DNA of 39,760 bases, taken from positions 1 to 39,760 of the forward strand of contig CAZNZD010000009.1 of the NCBI GenBank assembly GCA_964577435.1. The letters run 5' to 3'. Each line of letters starts with the position of its first letter. Position 1 is the stretch's first letter. Position numbers and translations under genes: made by a program. Positions 15,554 to 22,781 of this stretch are shown here, in pieces. This stretch comes from MWDF01 sp964577435 (GTDB lineage Bacteria; Bacillota; DTU025; MWDF01). Below the pieces are notes generated by a model. The model worked only from the letters and a program-made list of their open reading frames with translations, was not told the DNA's origin and made no database searches.

Positions 15554-17158
15554 ATGGCAATTATGAGGATGCGCCCTTCGGCGTTAGCGGCTTTCGCGTC
15601 AGTCCTGCTCATATTGGCGTCGTCGGCGCCCGCAGCCCTTGCTTTCGACAAGGTCGAGTTCGCCTGGCCCTTCGTCGGGAACTTGAAACTGGACATAACC
15701 GGGACATCGGATGTCACCTTCGCCGAGACGGTGCAGTTTACGACGAAGATGAACATGACGCTCACATTGAACGCGGGGGGCTGGAGGCACAACCTTGCGA
15801 TGTCCTATGTGCTGAAGAACGGGAACCTGCCAGAGGAAGACCTGATAAAAGTCGGCGAGCTTGGGCTTTACCTTGAGCGCTGGAGGCTTGTCAGCACGTA
15901 TGACAAGCTGACGGTGACAGCGGGGGAGACAGCGGCGCCGAACATGCTGACCGGGTATATGTCCTCATCTGCGTTGTATGGGGCGACAATACAAGTCGGC
16001 GGGGACCTCCCCGGCGCGCTGAAGGACGTATCCTACTCCCTTGCCGGCATGGGCGGGAAGAATAGCGCAAGCAGGGGGATCAGCTCCACGACGATGGACG
16101 TCGCGGGACTCGGCCTTGAGCTGCAGTACCTGCGCTCCGTGAAGCTGGGACTCTCCTTTGTGGAGGGCATCCGCGAAGGCACGGACGCAAACGTAGGATC
16201 TGCGAACCTTGCCTACATGTTCGAGACGGGAAGCGTGGTGCTCGACGGCGCCCTTTCCCTCGAGGAGGTGTCCGGCGATAAGGGATGGTTCGCCTCCGTC
16301 TCCTATTCCGACTATTATGCCAAGAAGGCGGCCCTGACGACCAACATCTCCTATACGAGCAGCAGGTTCAACAAGGTGAGCCCGGTCGGCCCACCCAACG
16401 GCGGCACGATATCTGCCTCTGCTGGGCTGAACCTGCAGCTTACGCCCGCCTGGAAGGGCAGTGAATCGCTGTCTTTGAAGGCCAGATACTCCAAGGATAA
16501 CCTTGAGGACGACAAACCCACGTCGGTGCAGTCCTACGAGGCAGGGGTCACCTACTCCGCAAGCGGCTTCGCGCCCTTGACCTTGGCATCGGCCTCCTAC
16601 ACGCTATCTGGCGCAGTAAACGACCTGGAGCCCAGGACGGTAGACAGCGTGAAGCACCAGATAGACCTCAAGTATTCGAACCAGCAGATGATAAACAAGA
16701 CTAGGCTTACGGTGAACGTGGCGCTGAGCCCATCGGTAAGCCTGGACCGCGCAACCGATAACCTGAACCTTGCGATGGCAAGCACGGCCTCGGCCTCCCT
16801 TTTCATGAGCACGACCACTATTACCGGCAAGGCCGAGATGAAGGTGGCCGGCAACAGGAATACGGGGACGATGACCTTCGCCCCTTCCTTGGACCTTACT
16901 GTGAACACGAGCTTCAAGAAGCCTGCAATAACCATAGCGGCGACTCTGAAGGTAAGCAACAGCAGCACGCTTAAGTACACTACCGGGATCATCACGAACG
17001 ACGTGAGCTACCTCGACCTCGCCCCGAGCGTGACCTGGAAGGTGAGCGACAGTGTGAGCATCTACGCCAAGTACGCCGGTAAGCTGAGGTTCGGCTCAAC
17101 GGTCCCGAGTACGACCTGGACGGACGTAGTAAGCACCGGTATCAGTTTCAGGCTCTAG
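15554..17158 (+). CDS. Large outer-membrane beta-barrel protein of unknown specificity
   Basis: This 534-residue protein has a signal peptide ending PAALA, then an all-beta pattern of alternating Thr/Ser and hydrophobic residues with no helix, and ends TGISFRL. The size suggests a barrel of about 16 or more strands. Phe and Tyr are common at strand ends and there are no TonB-box or plug-like motifs, so it is more like a porin or passive channel than a TonB-dependent receptor. An ATG at 15563 is an alternative start. Tryptophanase begins 25 bases after its stop. I cannot name the family. Confidence 0.7.
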   Translation: MAIMRMRPSALAAFASVLLILASSAPAALAFDKVEFAWPFVGNLKLDITGTSDVTFAETVQFTTKMNMTLTLNAGGWRHNLAMSYVLKNGNLPEEDLIKVGELGLYLERWRLVSTYDKLTVTAGETAAPNMLTGYMSSSALYGATIQVGGDLPGALKDVSYSLAGMGGKNSASRGISSTTMDVAGLGLELQYLRSVKLGLSFVEGIREGTDANVGSANLAYMFETGSVVLDGALSLEEVSGDKGWFASVSYSDYYAKKAALTTNISYTSSRFNKVSPVGPPNGGTISASAGLNLQLTPAWKGSESLSLKARYSKDNLEDDKPTSVQSYEAGVTYSASGFAPLTLASASYTLSGAVNDLEPRTVDSVKHQIDLKYSNQQMINKTRLTVNVALSPSVSLDRATDNLNLAMASTASASLFMSTTTITGKAEMKVAGNRNTGTMTFAPSLDLTVNTSFKKPAITIAATLKVSNSSTLKYTTGIITNDVSYLDLAPSVTWKVSDSVSIYAKYAGKLRFGSTVPSTTWTDVVSTGISFRL

Positions 17159-17183
17159 GATAGCCTGCGATGGAGGTCGGATA

Positions 17184-18569
17184 ATGCGAAACAGGGGAGA
17201 CTACGCAGAACCTTTCCGCATCAAATCGGTAGAGCCGATCAGGATGACCACAAGGGATTACCGCGCAGAGAAGATCGCCAAAGCGCAGTTCAACCTCTTC
17301 AGCCTGGATTCAGACGACGTCTACATCGACCTTCTCACCGACTCGGGGACCGGCGCGATGAGCGACTCCCAGTGGGCCGCCATAATGACCGGCGACGAGG
17401 CATATGCGGGAAGCCGCAGCTACCATAAGCTCAGGGAAGCAGTGAGTGATACCTTCGGCTACGAGCACATGCTGCCGGTCCATCAAGGCAGGGGCGCCGA
17501 GCAGGTGTTCATGGCCATGATGGTAAAGCCTGGCGACATAATCCCCGGGAACATGCATTTCGACACCACAATCGGGCACATCCTTCTTAAAGGCGGCATC
17601 CCGCTAGACCTTGTAGCCGCCAAAGGCTATGAGATAGCGAGCGACGAGCCCTTCAAGGGCGACATAGACCTTGCGGAGCTGGAGAAGGTCCTAAGCGAGC
17701 ATGGAGACAAGGTGCCGTTCGTGCTCATGACCATCACATGCAACTCCAACGGGGGTCAGCCCGTGTCCATGGCGAATATCAAGGAGGCGTCGAGGATAAG
17801 CCGCAAGCACGGCAAGCTTATGTTCTTCGACTGCGCGCGCTTCGCTGAGAACTCCTGCTTCATTAAGATGAGGGAGAAGGGTTACTCGGACAGGAGCGTC
17901 CTCGACATAGCAAGGGAGACCTTCAGCTACGGCGACGGTTGCATGATGAGCTCGAAGAAGGACGGCCTCGTGAACATAGGCGGGCTTCTCTGCTTCAGGG
18001 ATGAGGAGCTCTACAGGAGGGCGTGGCAGTACGAGATACCCTATGAGGGCTTCATAACCTACGGAGGGATGGCCGGAAGGGACATGGCGGCGCTCGCCCA
18101 GGGCTTAAGGGAGGTAGTCCAGTTCGACTACCTTGAGGACAGGCTGGGCCAGGTGGCATACCTTGCCGGGCTTCTGGACGAGATCGGCGTGCCGGTGATA
18201 CTGCCTCCCGGAGGGCACGGCGTGTTCGTGGACGCGAAGGCCTACCTGCCACACATACCCCAGGCCAACTTCCCGGCCCAGGCCCTCGGCATCGAGCTTT
18301 ACATCGAAGGCGGGGTAAGGGGGGTGGAGCTTGGAAGCTGCGCATTTGGCCATACAGACCCTGAGACGGGCCTTGAGGTGCCGCACAAGCTGGAGCTTCT
18401 GAGGCTTGCCATACCGAGGCGCACTTACACGGACCGCCACATGCAGGTGGTGGCCGACGCCTTCGAGAGGATAGGCGACAGGAAGGACAGCATAAGAGGC
18501 TACAGGATAACCTGGCAGGCCGAGGTGCTGAGGCACTTCACCGCGAAGTTCGCGAAAATCGACGAATAA
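17184..18569 (+). CDS. tnaA: Tryptophanase (tryptophan indole-lyase)
   Basis: The 461-residue protein is a full-length member of the tryptophanase / tyrosine phenol-lyase family, which splits its amino acid to indole or phenol, pyruvate and ammonia with PLP. Family blocks include LLTDSGTGAMSDSQWAAIMTGDEAY, HQGRGAEQV, TCNSNGGQPVSMAN and the PLP lysine, Lys259, in SSKKDGLVNIGG. Near residue 381 the sequence is GVELGS; tryptophanases have V-x-I here while tyrosine phenol-lyases have M-x-R (SMERG), so tryptophanase is favoured. GGAGGT precedes the ATG. No TnaC-like leader peptide is apparent because the gene follows a barrel gene closely. Its role would be catabolism of tryptophan and indole release. 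Confidence 0.92.
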   Translation: MRNRGDYAEPFRIKSVEPIRMTTRDYRAEKIAKAQFNLFSLDSDDVYIDLLTDSGTGAMSDSQWAAIMTGDEAYAGSRSYHKLREAVSDTFGYEHMLPVHQGRGAEQVFMAMMVKPGDIIPGNMHFDTTIGHILLKGGIPLDLVAAKGYEIASDEPFKGDIDLAELEKVLSEHGDKVPFVLMTITCNSNGGQPVSMANIKEASRISRKHGKLMFFDCARFAENSCFIKMREKGYSDRSVLDIARETFSYGDGCMMSSKKDGLVNIGGLLCFRDEELYRRAWQYEIPYEGFITYGGMAGRDMAALAQGLREVVQFDYLEDRLGQVAYLAGLLDEIGVPVILPPGGHGVFVDAKAYLPHIPQANFPAQALGIELYIEGGVRGVELGSCAFGHTDPETGLEVPHKLELLRLAIPRRTYTDRHMQVVADAFERIGDRKDSIRGYRITWQAEVLRHFTAKFAKIDE

Positions 18570-18575
18570 TAGGGA

Positions 18576-18635
18576 GGATTCCCGAATAAGGAAGGAATCC
18601 GGGGGCGTGCGAAGAATAACATTATGATACGCACG
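18576..18635 (+). terminator. Two hairpins after tryptophanase, possible terminator region
   Basis: GGATTCC/GGAATCC (7 pairs, 11-base loop, 18576-18600) is followed by CGTGCG/CGCACG (6 pairs, 18-base loop, 18606-18635). Neither has a T-tract, so termination is not certain. Confidence 0.3.
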
Positions 18636-18664
18636 TGATTCTATTAGGAAGGCAGGCGGAATCC

Positions 18665-20155
18665 ATGAAGAAAGTCTTGCTTATGGGGCTTGCGCTTGTG
18701 CTTGCATTGAGCCTTGCAGGTTGCACCATCAATATACTGCCGGCGGCCACTTTGCAGGGTAGCGTTGAGTTCGAGGGCGGAGACCCGGCAGTCAATGCCA
18801 AGGTGACTCTCACACCGGCCTCTGCGGCGGGAACCTCCTGGGTTACATATACTGACGCCGCGGGCAACTGGACGACGGGCAGGAAGATAAGGCCCGAGAG
18901 CTACACGATAAAGTTCGAGCACACTGACGCGGACGAATCGGTGACTATAAACTTCGTCGTCGCCCTCCCCTTTAAGACCTACACCGTGCCGCTTCAGACC
19001 CTTCCCTTCACTGAGGGCGGGACCACAGGGCTCAACGTGTCGGGGACGGTCATATGGGACCACGACGCCAACCCGCTGACCGCGATGGTGCCTCTTCTTG
19101 GCGCATCTGTTGAGGTCGACGGGGCGGTCACGAAGAGCGCCTATACTGACTCGACCGGCACTTGGAAGGTCAACAACGTCCCTGCGGGGGAGTACGACAT
19201 AACGGCGACCAAGGACGGCTGGGCCGATGGAGTGCTCCTTAACGTGGACGTAGAAGGTGCGGCGACCTTCGTTGCGCCCCAGATCGTGATGGTGCAGGAC
19301 AAAGTGGACCTTGAAGGGAATGTCACCGATGATTCTCTAGTGCCAGTAGCATTACAGAACGCCTCGATAACGCTCACCCCGATATATGGAGCGTATACGG
19401 TGTTGTATGCAACCACTAACGTTTCCGGCGACTGGAGCATCTCCAACGCGAAGGCTGGCCTTTATACCCTAAAGGTGGAGAAGACGGGCTATGTGACGCA
19501 GAGCAGGGATTTCAATGCGATGGATTCGACTGCTGTGACAATAACGGCATCGCCAGTGAAGCTGCCAGCCGTTGTAGTTCCCGGAACAGCTGGAGCCTAT
19601 GGCAACGTCGCCTGGGATCATGATGCGAATCCCGCAACAGCAAGAGAACCTCTAGTAGATGTAAAGGTAAGCTTCATACCTGAAGGCGGCGATTTGCCAA
19701 TTCAGATTGTTTTCACTAATGGTTTGGGTGAGTGGTTAGTAGACAATCTGCCCTTTGGAGCTTATACAGTAACCTTTGAGAAGTTTGGCATGGCAACAGT
19801 CGAGCTCTCTCTAAATGCTGTTGTCTCCAGCCCTGACTATTCAATGGGAGAAGTCTTCATGATACCTGGCCTAACAACTGACCCGGTGGCAGTATCAGGC
19901 AAAGTATATGACGAGCTGGCGGCACCGCTATACGACGTCAAGGTAGTGTTCGCACCGCAATTCGCTTGGGGCTACACTAGGACCACCTATACCAATGAGG
20001 AAGGTTCCTTTAATATCCCAAGCATGATAGCCGGAATGTACAAGATGCATTTTGAGAAGAACGGCTATGCATCAAGTGGCGAATATGATGTAGACATCTC
20101 AGTCGGTGGTGTAGATTATAACTTAGGTACGTTCGAGTATCAGTTGATTCCTTAA
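18665..20155 (+). CDS. Lipoprotein with five carboxypeptidase-regulatory-like (Ig-type) repeats
   Basis: The true start is taken as ATG 18665, which gives a perfect lipoprotein signal: KKVLLMGLALVLALSLAGC with Cys20 as the lipidated residue. The remaining about 475 residues are five tandem beta-sandwich domains of the CarboxypepD_reg/CNA-B type. Each has the pattern Y-T-D/N-x-x-G-x-W/F, about ten residues, then G-x-Y-x-(I/L)-x-x-x-K. Repeats 2 and 4 both begin with WDHDANP. The repeat DNA changes in composition after about 19590 (more T-ending codons). A strong terminator follows. The protein is probably anchored on the periplasmic face or the surface; a stalk or adhesive role is inferred only. 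Confidence 0.82.
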   Translation: MKKVLLMGLALVLALSLAGCTINILPAATLQGSVEFEGGDPAVNAKVTLTPASAAGTSWVTYTDAAGNWTTGRKIRPESYTIKFEHTDADESVTINFVVALPFKTYTVPLQTLPFTEGGTTGLNVSGTVIWDHDANPLTAMVPLLGASVEVDGAVTKSAYTDSTGTWKVNNVPAGEYDITATKDGWADGVLLNVDVEGAATFVAPQIVMVQDKVDLEGNVTDDSLVPVALQNASITLTPIYGAYTVLYATTNVSGDWSISNAKAGLYTLKVEKTGYVTQSRDFNAMDSTAVTITASPVKLPAVVVPGTAGAYGNVAWDHDANPATAREPLVDVKVSFIPEGGDLPIQIVFTNGLGEWLVDNLPFGAYTVTFEKFGMATVELSLNAVVSSPDYSMGEVFMIPGLTTDPVAVSGKVYDELAAPLYDVKVVFAPQFAWGYTRTTYTNEEGSFNIPSMIAGMYKMHFEKNGYASSGEYDVDISVGGVDYNLGTFEYQLIP

Positions 20156-20169
20156 GTGCTGTCTCAATG

Positions 20170-20203
20170 GCCGGCGGGAGCAAGTCTCTCCGCCGGCTTT
20201 TTC
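20170..20203 (+). terminator. Rho-independent terminator of the lipoprotein gene
   Basis: The GCCGGCGG/CCGCCGGC stem, extended by GAG/CTC, is followed directly by TTTTTCT. This is a textbook intrinsic terminator 15 bases after the stop codon. Confidence 0.88.
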
Positions 20204-20235
20204 TATGTTTAAGCACTTTAGAAATACCCTGCCTT

Positions 20236-20262
20236 TTGCCGATTACCGTTTTCCTTTATAAT
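20236..20262 (+). promoter_or_regulatory. Promoter candidate for the ferredoxin-AOR operon
   Basis: A perfect TATAAT (20257-20262) lies 35 bases before the ferredoxin start. The best -35, TTGCCG at 20236-20241, is 15 bases away, shorter than ideal. Confidence 0.5.
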
Positions 20263-20296
20263 TCTCCGTAGATACAAAAGATAGGAGGCGAAGCTT

Positions 20297-20698
20297 TTGC
20301 GTCTAGCGACGATAGACAAGCTCTGCTCCGGTTGCAGGGCGTGCCAGCTTGCTTGCTCGATGACCAGAAGGAAGGAAGTCAATCCCAAGAGGTCCTTCAT
20401 AAGGCCTGAAGGGAGGTTCCCAGCCCCCGGGGACTACATCATCAAGTATTGCAACCAGTGCGGGGAATGCGCGAAGGTCTGCCCGACCAACGCAATCACG
20501 CTCCAAGGCACGGTATATGAGATAGACGAGGAGCTTTGCATACAATGCGGCGCGTGCATAGCCGCATGCCCATACGACGTGATGCTTCTTCTCGACGGCG
20601 AGAAGGCCAAGAAGTGCAACAACTGCGGCGCCTGCGTCAAGGCCTGCCCAAGAGGCGCGGTCTATGATGCCGATACCTCGAAGGGAGGGCGCTACTGA
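20297..20698 (+). CDS. Polyferredoxin-like 4Fe-4S protein, electron partner of AOR
   Basis: The 133-residue protein starts at TTG with AGGAGG 8 bases upstream. It has four CxxCxxCxxxC sets: CSGCRACQLAC near the N-terminus, CNQCGECAKVCP, CIQCGACIAACP and CNNCGACVKACP, 16 cysteines in all, enough for up to four 4Fe-4S clusters. It resembles the HycB/CooF-type iron-sulfur subunits that carry electrons for oxidoreductases. Its stop overlaps the AOR start by one base, so it is probably the dedicated electron acceptor of that enzyme. Confidence 0.9.
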   Translation: MRLATIDKLCSGCRACQLACSMTRRKEVNPKRSFIRPEGRFPAPGDYIIKYCNQCGECAKVCPTNAITLQGTVYEIDEELCIQCGACIAACPYDVMLLLDGEKAKKCNNCGACVKACPRGAVYDADTSKGGRY

Positions 20699-22545
20699 TG
20701 AAAGGATACGCAGGATACATCCTTAGGGTGGACCTTACGTCCAGAACCGCGAAGAAGGAGAAGCTGGACGAGCGCCTTGCCAAGGACTACATCGGAGGGC
20801 GCGGCTTCGTAGACAAGGTGGTCTTCGATGAGGTGCCCGTCGGGGCAGATCCTCTCGGTCCCCTGAATAAGGTAGCCATAGCACCCGGTCCCATGAGCGG
20901 CATCTTTATGCCCGCCTCCGGCAAGGTGCAGTTCGGGGCGTTATCCCCTGCCACCGGCATAATCGGCGACTCAAACATGGGCGGCCACTTCGGACCGGAG
21001 GTAAAGTACGCGGGATACGACATGATAATTCTAGAGGGCGTATCGGACGCTCCCGTCACCGTTGTCATTAACGACGACAGGGTTACCTTCAGGGATGCTT
21101 CCCAGCTTTGGGGGAAGGGCTCCTTCGAGACCGAGGAAGCGCTTAAGAAGCAGCTGGGGGACGATTACCAGATAGCAAGCATCGGCCCTGCCGGCGAGAA
21201 CAAGGTAGTGTTCGCCTGCGTGAACCACGACTTCGGCCGCCAGGCCGGAAGGACCGGCATCGGCGCGGTCCTAGGCTCCAAGAAGGTCAAGGCGATTGCG
21301 GTCAAGGGCAGCCAGTGCATACCTGTCGCAAATCCCGACGCCGTATGCGAAGTCGGTATGGACATGTTCCAGAAGTGCTTCGAGAAGCCGGGGCTTGCCG
21401 AGTGGACTCCGCTCGGGACCGCTGGCGTGACCCCATGGGTGAACGAAGTGGGAGCCTTCCCGACGAGGAACTTCAGCACGACCTACTTCGAAGGCCACGA
21501 GGGAATCGGCGGCCAGGCCATGAAAGACAAGATCATCGTGACGGACAAGGGATGCTTCTCTTGCCCGACGCCCTGCGGCAAGTACTCAAGGCTCGTCAAG
21601 GACGGCAAGGAAGTGTTCGTCGAAGGGCCCGAGTACGAGACGATAGCCCTCATAGGAGGCAACTTCGCGTTCGAGGGGATTGAAGACGTCGCCTACGCCA
21701 ACCGGGTCTGCGACGACCTCGGCCTGGACACAATATCAGGCGGTGCCGTCATTTCCTTCGCCATGGAGTGCTTCGACAAGGGCATAATCACCAAGGAACA
21801 GCTTGGAAGGGCCATAAGCTGGGGCGATATAGATTCCTTCGAGTTTCTGGCGAACATCATCGCGAAGCGCCAGGGCATGGGCGACCTTCTTGCGAAGGGC
21901 GTAAGAGGTGCCGCACTGGGCTTAGGCAAAGACAGCATCGACTTCGCGCCGCAGGTGAAGGGCCTTGAATGGAGCGGCTACGACGCGAGATGGGCACCAG
22001 CGATGATGATATCCTACATGACGGCTGACATCGGCGCGCACCACAACAGGTCCTGGGCCATTACATACGACGTGGCGACGGGCAGGGACAGCCTCGACGG
22101 CAAGGCGAAGAGGGTAGTGGAGCTTCAGAGGATAAGGCCCGCTTTCGACCTTATCGGCTGTTGCAGGCTTCAGTGGGTTGAAATCGGCTTCGAGCTGGAG
22201 AACTACAACAGGATCTTCGAGGCGGTCTTCGGCGAGGAGATCACCTGGAAGGAAATCTATGTGGCGGCCGACCGCGTGTGGAACATGAACCGCGTAAGGG
22301 CCATGCTGGAGCGCCCCGGCTTCGGAAGAAACGACGACTATCCGCCCAAGCGCTTCATGGACGAGCCGGTGCCCACAGGCCCCGCCAAGGGCAAGCACAT
22401 CGACAGGGCTTCCTGCGACAGGCTCCTGGACGACTACTATGCTGAGCGCGGCTGGGACGCATCGGGGCATCCCACGAGGAAGACGCTTCTTTCTCTCGGC
22501 CTGGACGGCTGCGTGGAGCTTCTGGAGGCCAGGGGGCTGATCTGA
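20698..22545 (+). CDS. aor: Aldehyde:ferredoxin oxidoreductase family tungsten enzyme
   Basis: The 615-residue protein is a full-length AOR-family enzyme, oxidising aldehydes to acids (or the reverse) with ferredoxin at a tungsten-bispyranopterin site in the cytoplasm. The N-terminal block GYILRVDLTSRT, then IGGRGF, PGPMSGIFMPASGKVQFGALSPATG and the GDSNMGGHFGPEVKYAGYD region match the family. The 4Fe-4S cluster cysteines are in CFSCPTPCGKYSRL (near residue 286), with a further Cys in DLIGCCRLQ near 485. It is joined by overlaps to the ferredoxin upstream and a MoaD-like protein downstream, the latter being used in making the pterin cofactor. The exact aldehyde is not predictable; other AOR-family enzymes with different substrates are possible. 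Confidence 0.93.
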   Translation: MKGYAGYILRVDLTSRTAKKEKLDERLAKDYIGGRGFVDKVVFDEVPVGADPLGPLNKVAIAPGPMSGIFMPASGKVQFGALSPATGIIGDSNMGGHFGPEVKYAGYDMIILEGVSDAPVTVVINDDRVTFRDASQLWGKGSFETEEALKKQLGDDYQIASIGPAGENKVVFACVNHDFGRQAGRTGIGAVLGSKKVKAIAVKGSQCIPVANPDAVCEVGMDMFQKCFEKPGLAEWTPLGTAGVTPWVNEVGAFPTRNFSTTYFEGHEGIGGQAMKDKIIVTDKGCFSCPTPCGKYSRLVKDGKEVFVEGPEYETIALIGGNFAFEGIEDVAYANRVCDDLGLDTISGGAVISFAMECFDKGIITKEQLGRAISWGDIDSFEFLANIIAKRQGMGDLLAKGVRGAALGLGKDSIDFAPQVKGLEWSGYDARWAPAMMISYMTADIGAHHNRSWAITYDVATGRDSLDGKAKRVVELQRIRPAFDLIGCCRLQWVEIGFELENYNRIFEAVFGEEITWKEIYVAADRVWNMNRVRAMLERPGFGRNDDYPPKRFMDEPVPTGPAKGKHIDRASCDRLLDDYYAERGWDASGHPTRKTLLSLGLDGCVELLEARGLI

Positions 22546-22781
22546 TGAGGATAAAAATAAGGGTCATGGGGCATGCCGCCGAGTACTATCCAGAGGACAA
22601 GAGGGTGGCATGGGAATATGAGGCGGCGGAGGGGGAAAGCATAAGGGATATGCTTTCAAGCTCGGGCATAAAGAGCGAACTAGTGATGAACGTGGCCTCA
22701 AAGGGCAGGGTGATACCGAAGGACAGCTTGCTGGAAGACGGCATGGAGCTGATCATCTTCACACCGGTATCCGGAGGATGA
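22545..22781 (+). CDS. MoaD/ThiS-like sulfur carrier protein
   Basis: The protein is 78 residues, the size of the ubiquitin-like MoaD/ThiS family, and ends in the required Gly-Gly (TPVSGG). In this family the C-terminal glycine is thiocarboxylated and gives sulfur to molybdopterin. MoaD-like genes next to AOR are known and are thought to serve the tungsten cofactor; that is the likely role here. The start overlaps the AOR stop by one base and the stop overlaps the helicase start by four, so translation is coupled. Confidence 0.86.
   Translation: MRIKIRVMGHAAEYYPEDKRVAWEYEAAEGESIRDMLSSSGIKSELVMNVASKGRVIPKDSLLEDGMELIIFTPVSGG

Noticed and set aside
17159..17183. A TnaC-type tryptophan-sensing leader before tryptophanase
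   Set aside because: Only 25 bases separate the barrel gene from tnaA, with no room for a leader peptide.
17184..18569. Tyrosine phenol-lyase as the identity of the PLP lyase
   Set aside because: The specificity segment near residue 381 is VEL, as in tryptophanase, and not MER as in tyrosine phenol-lyase.
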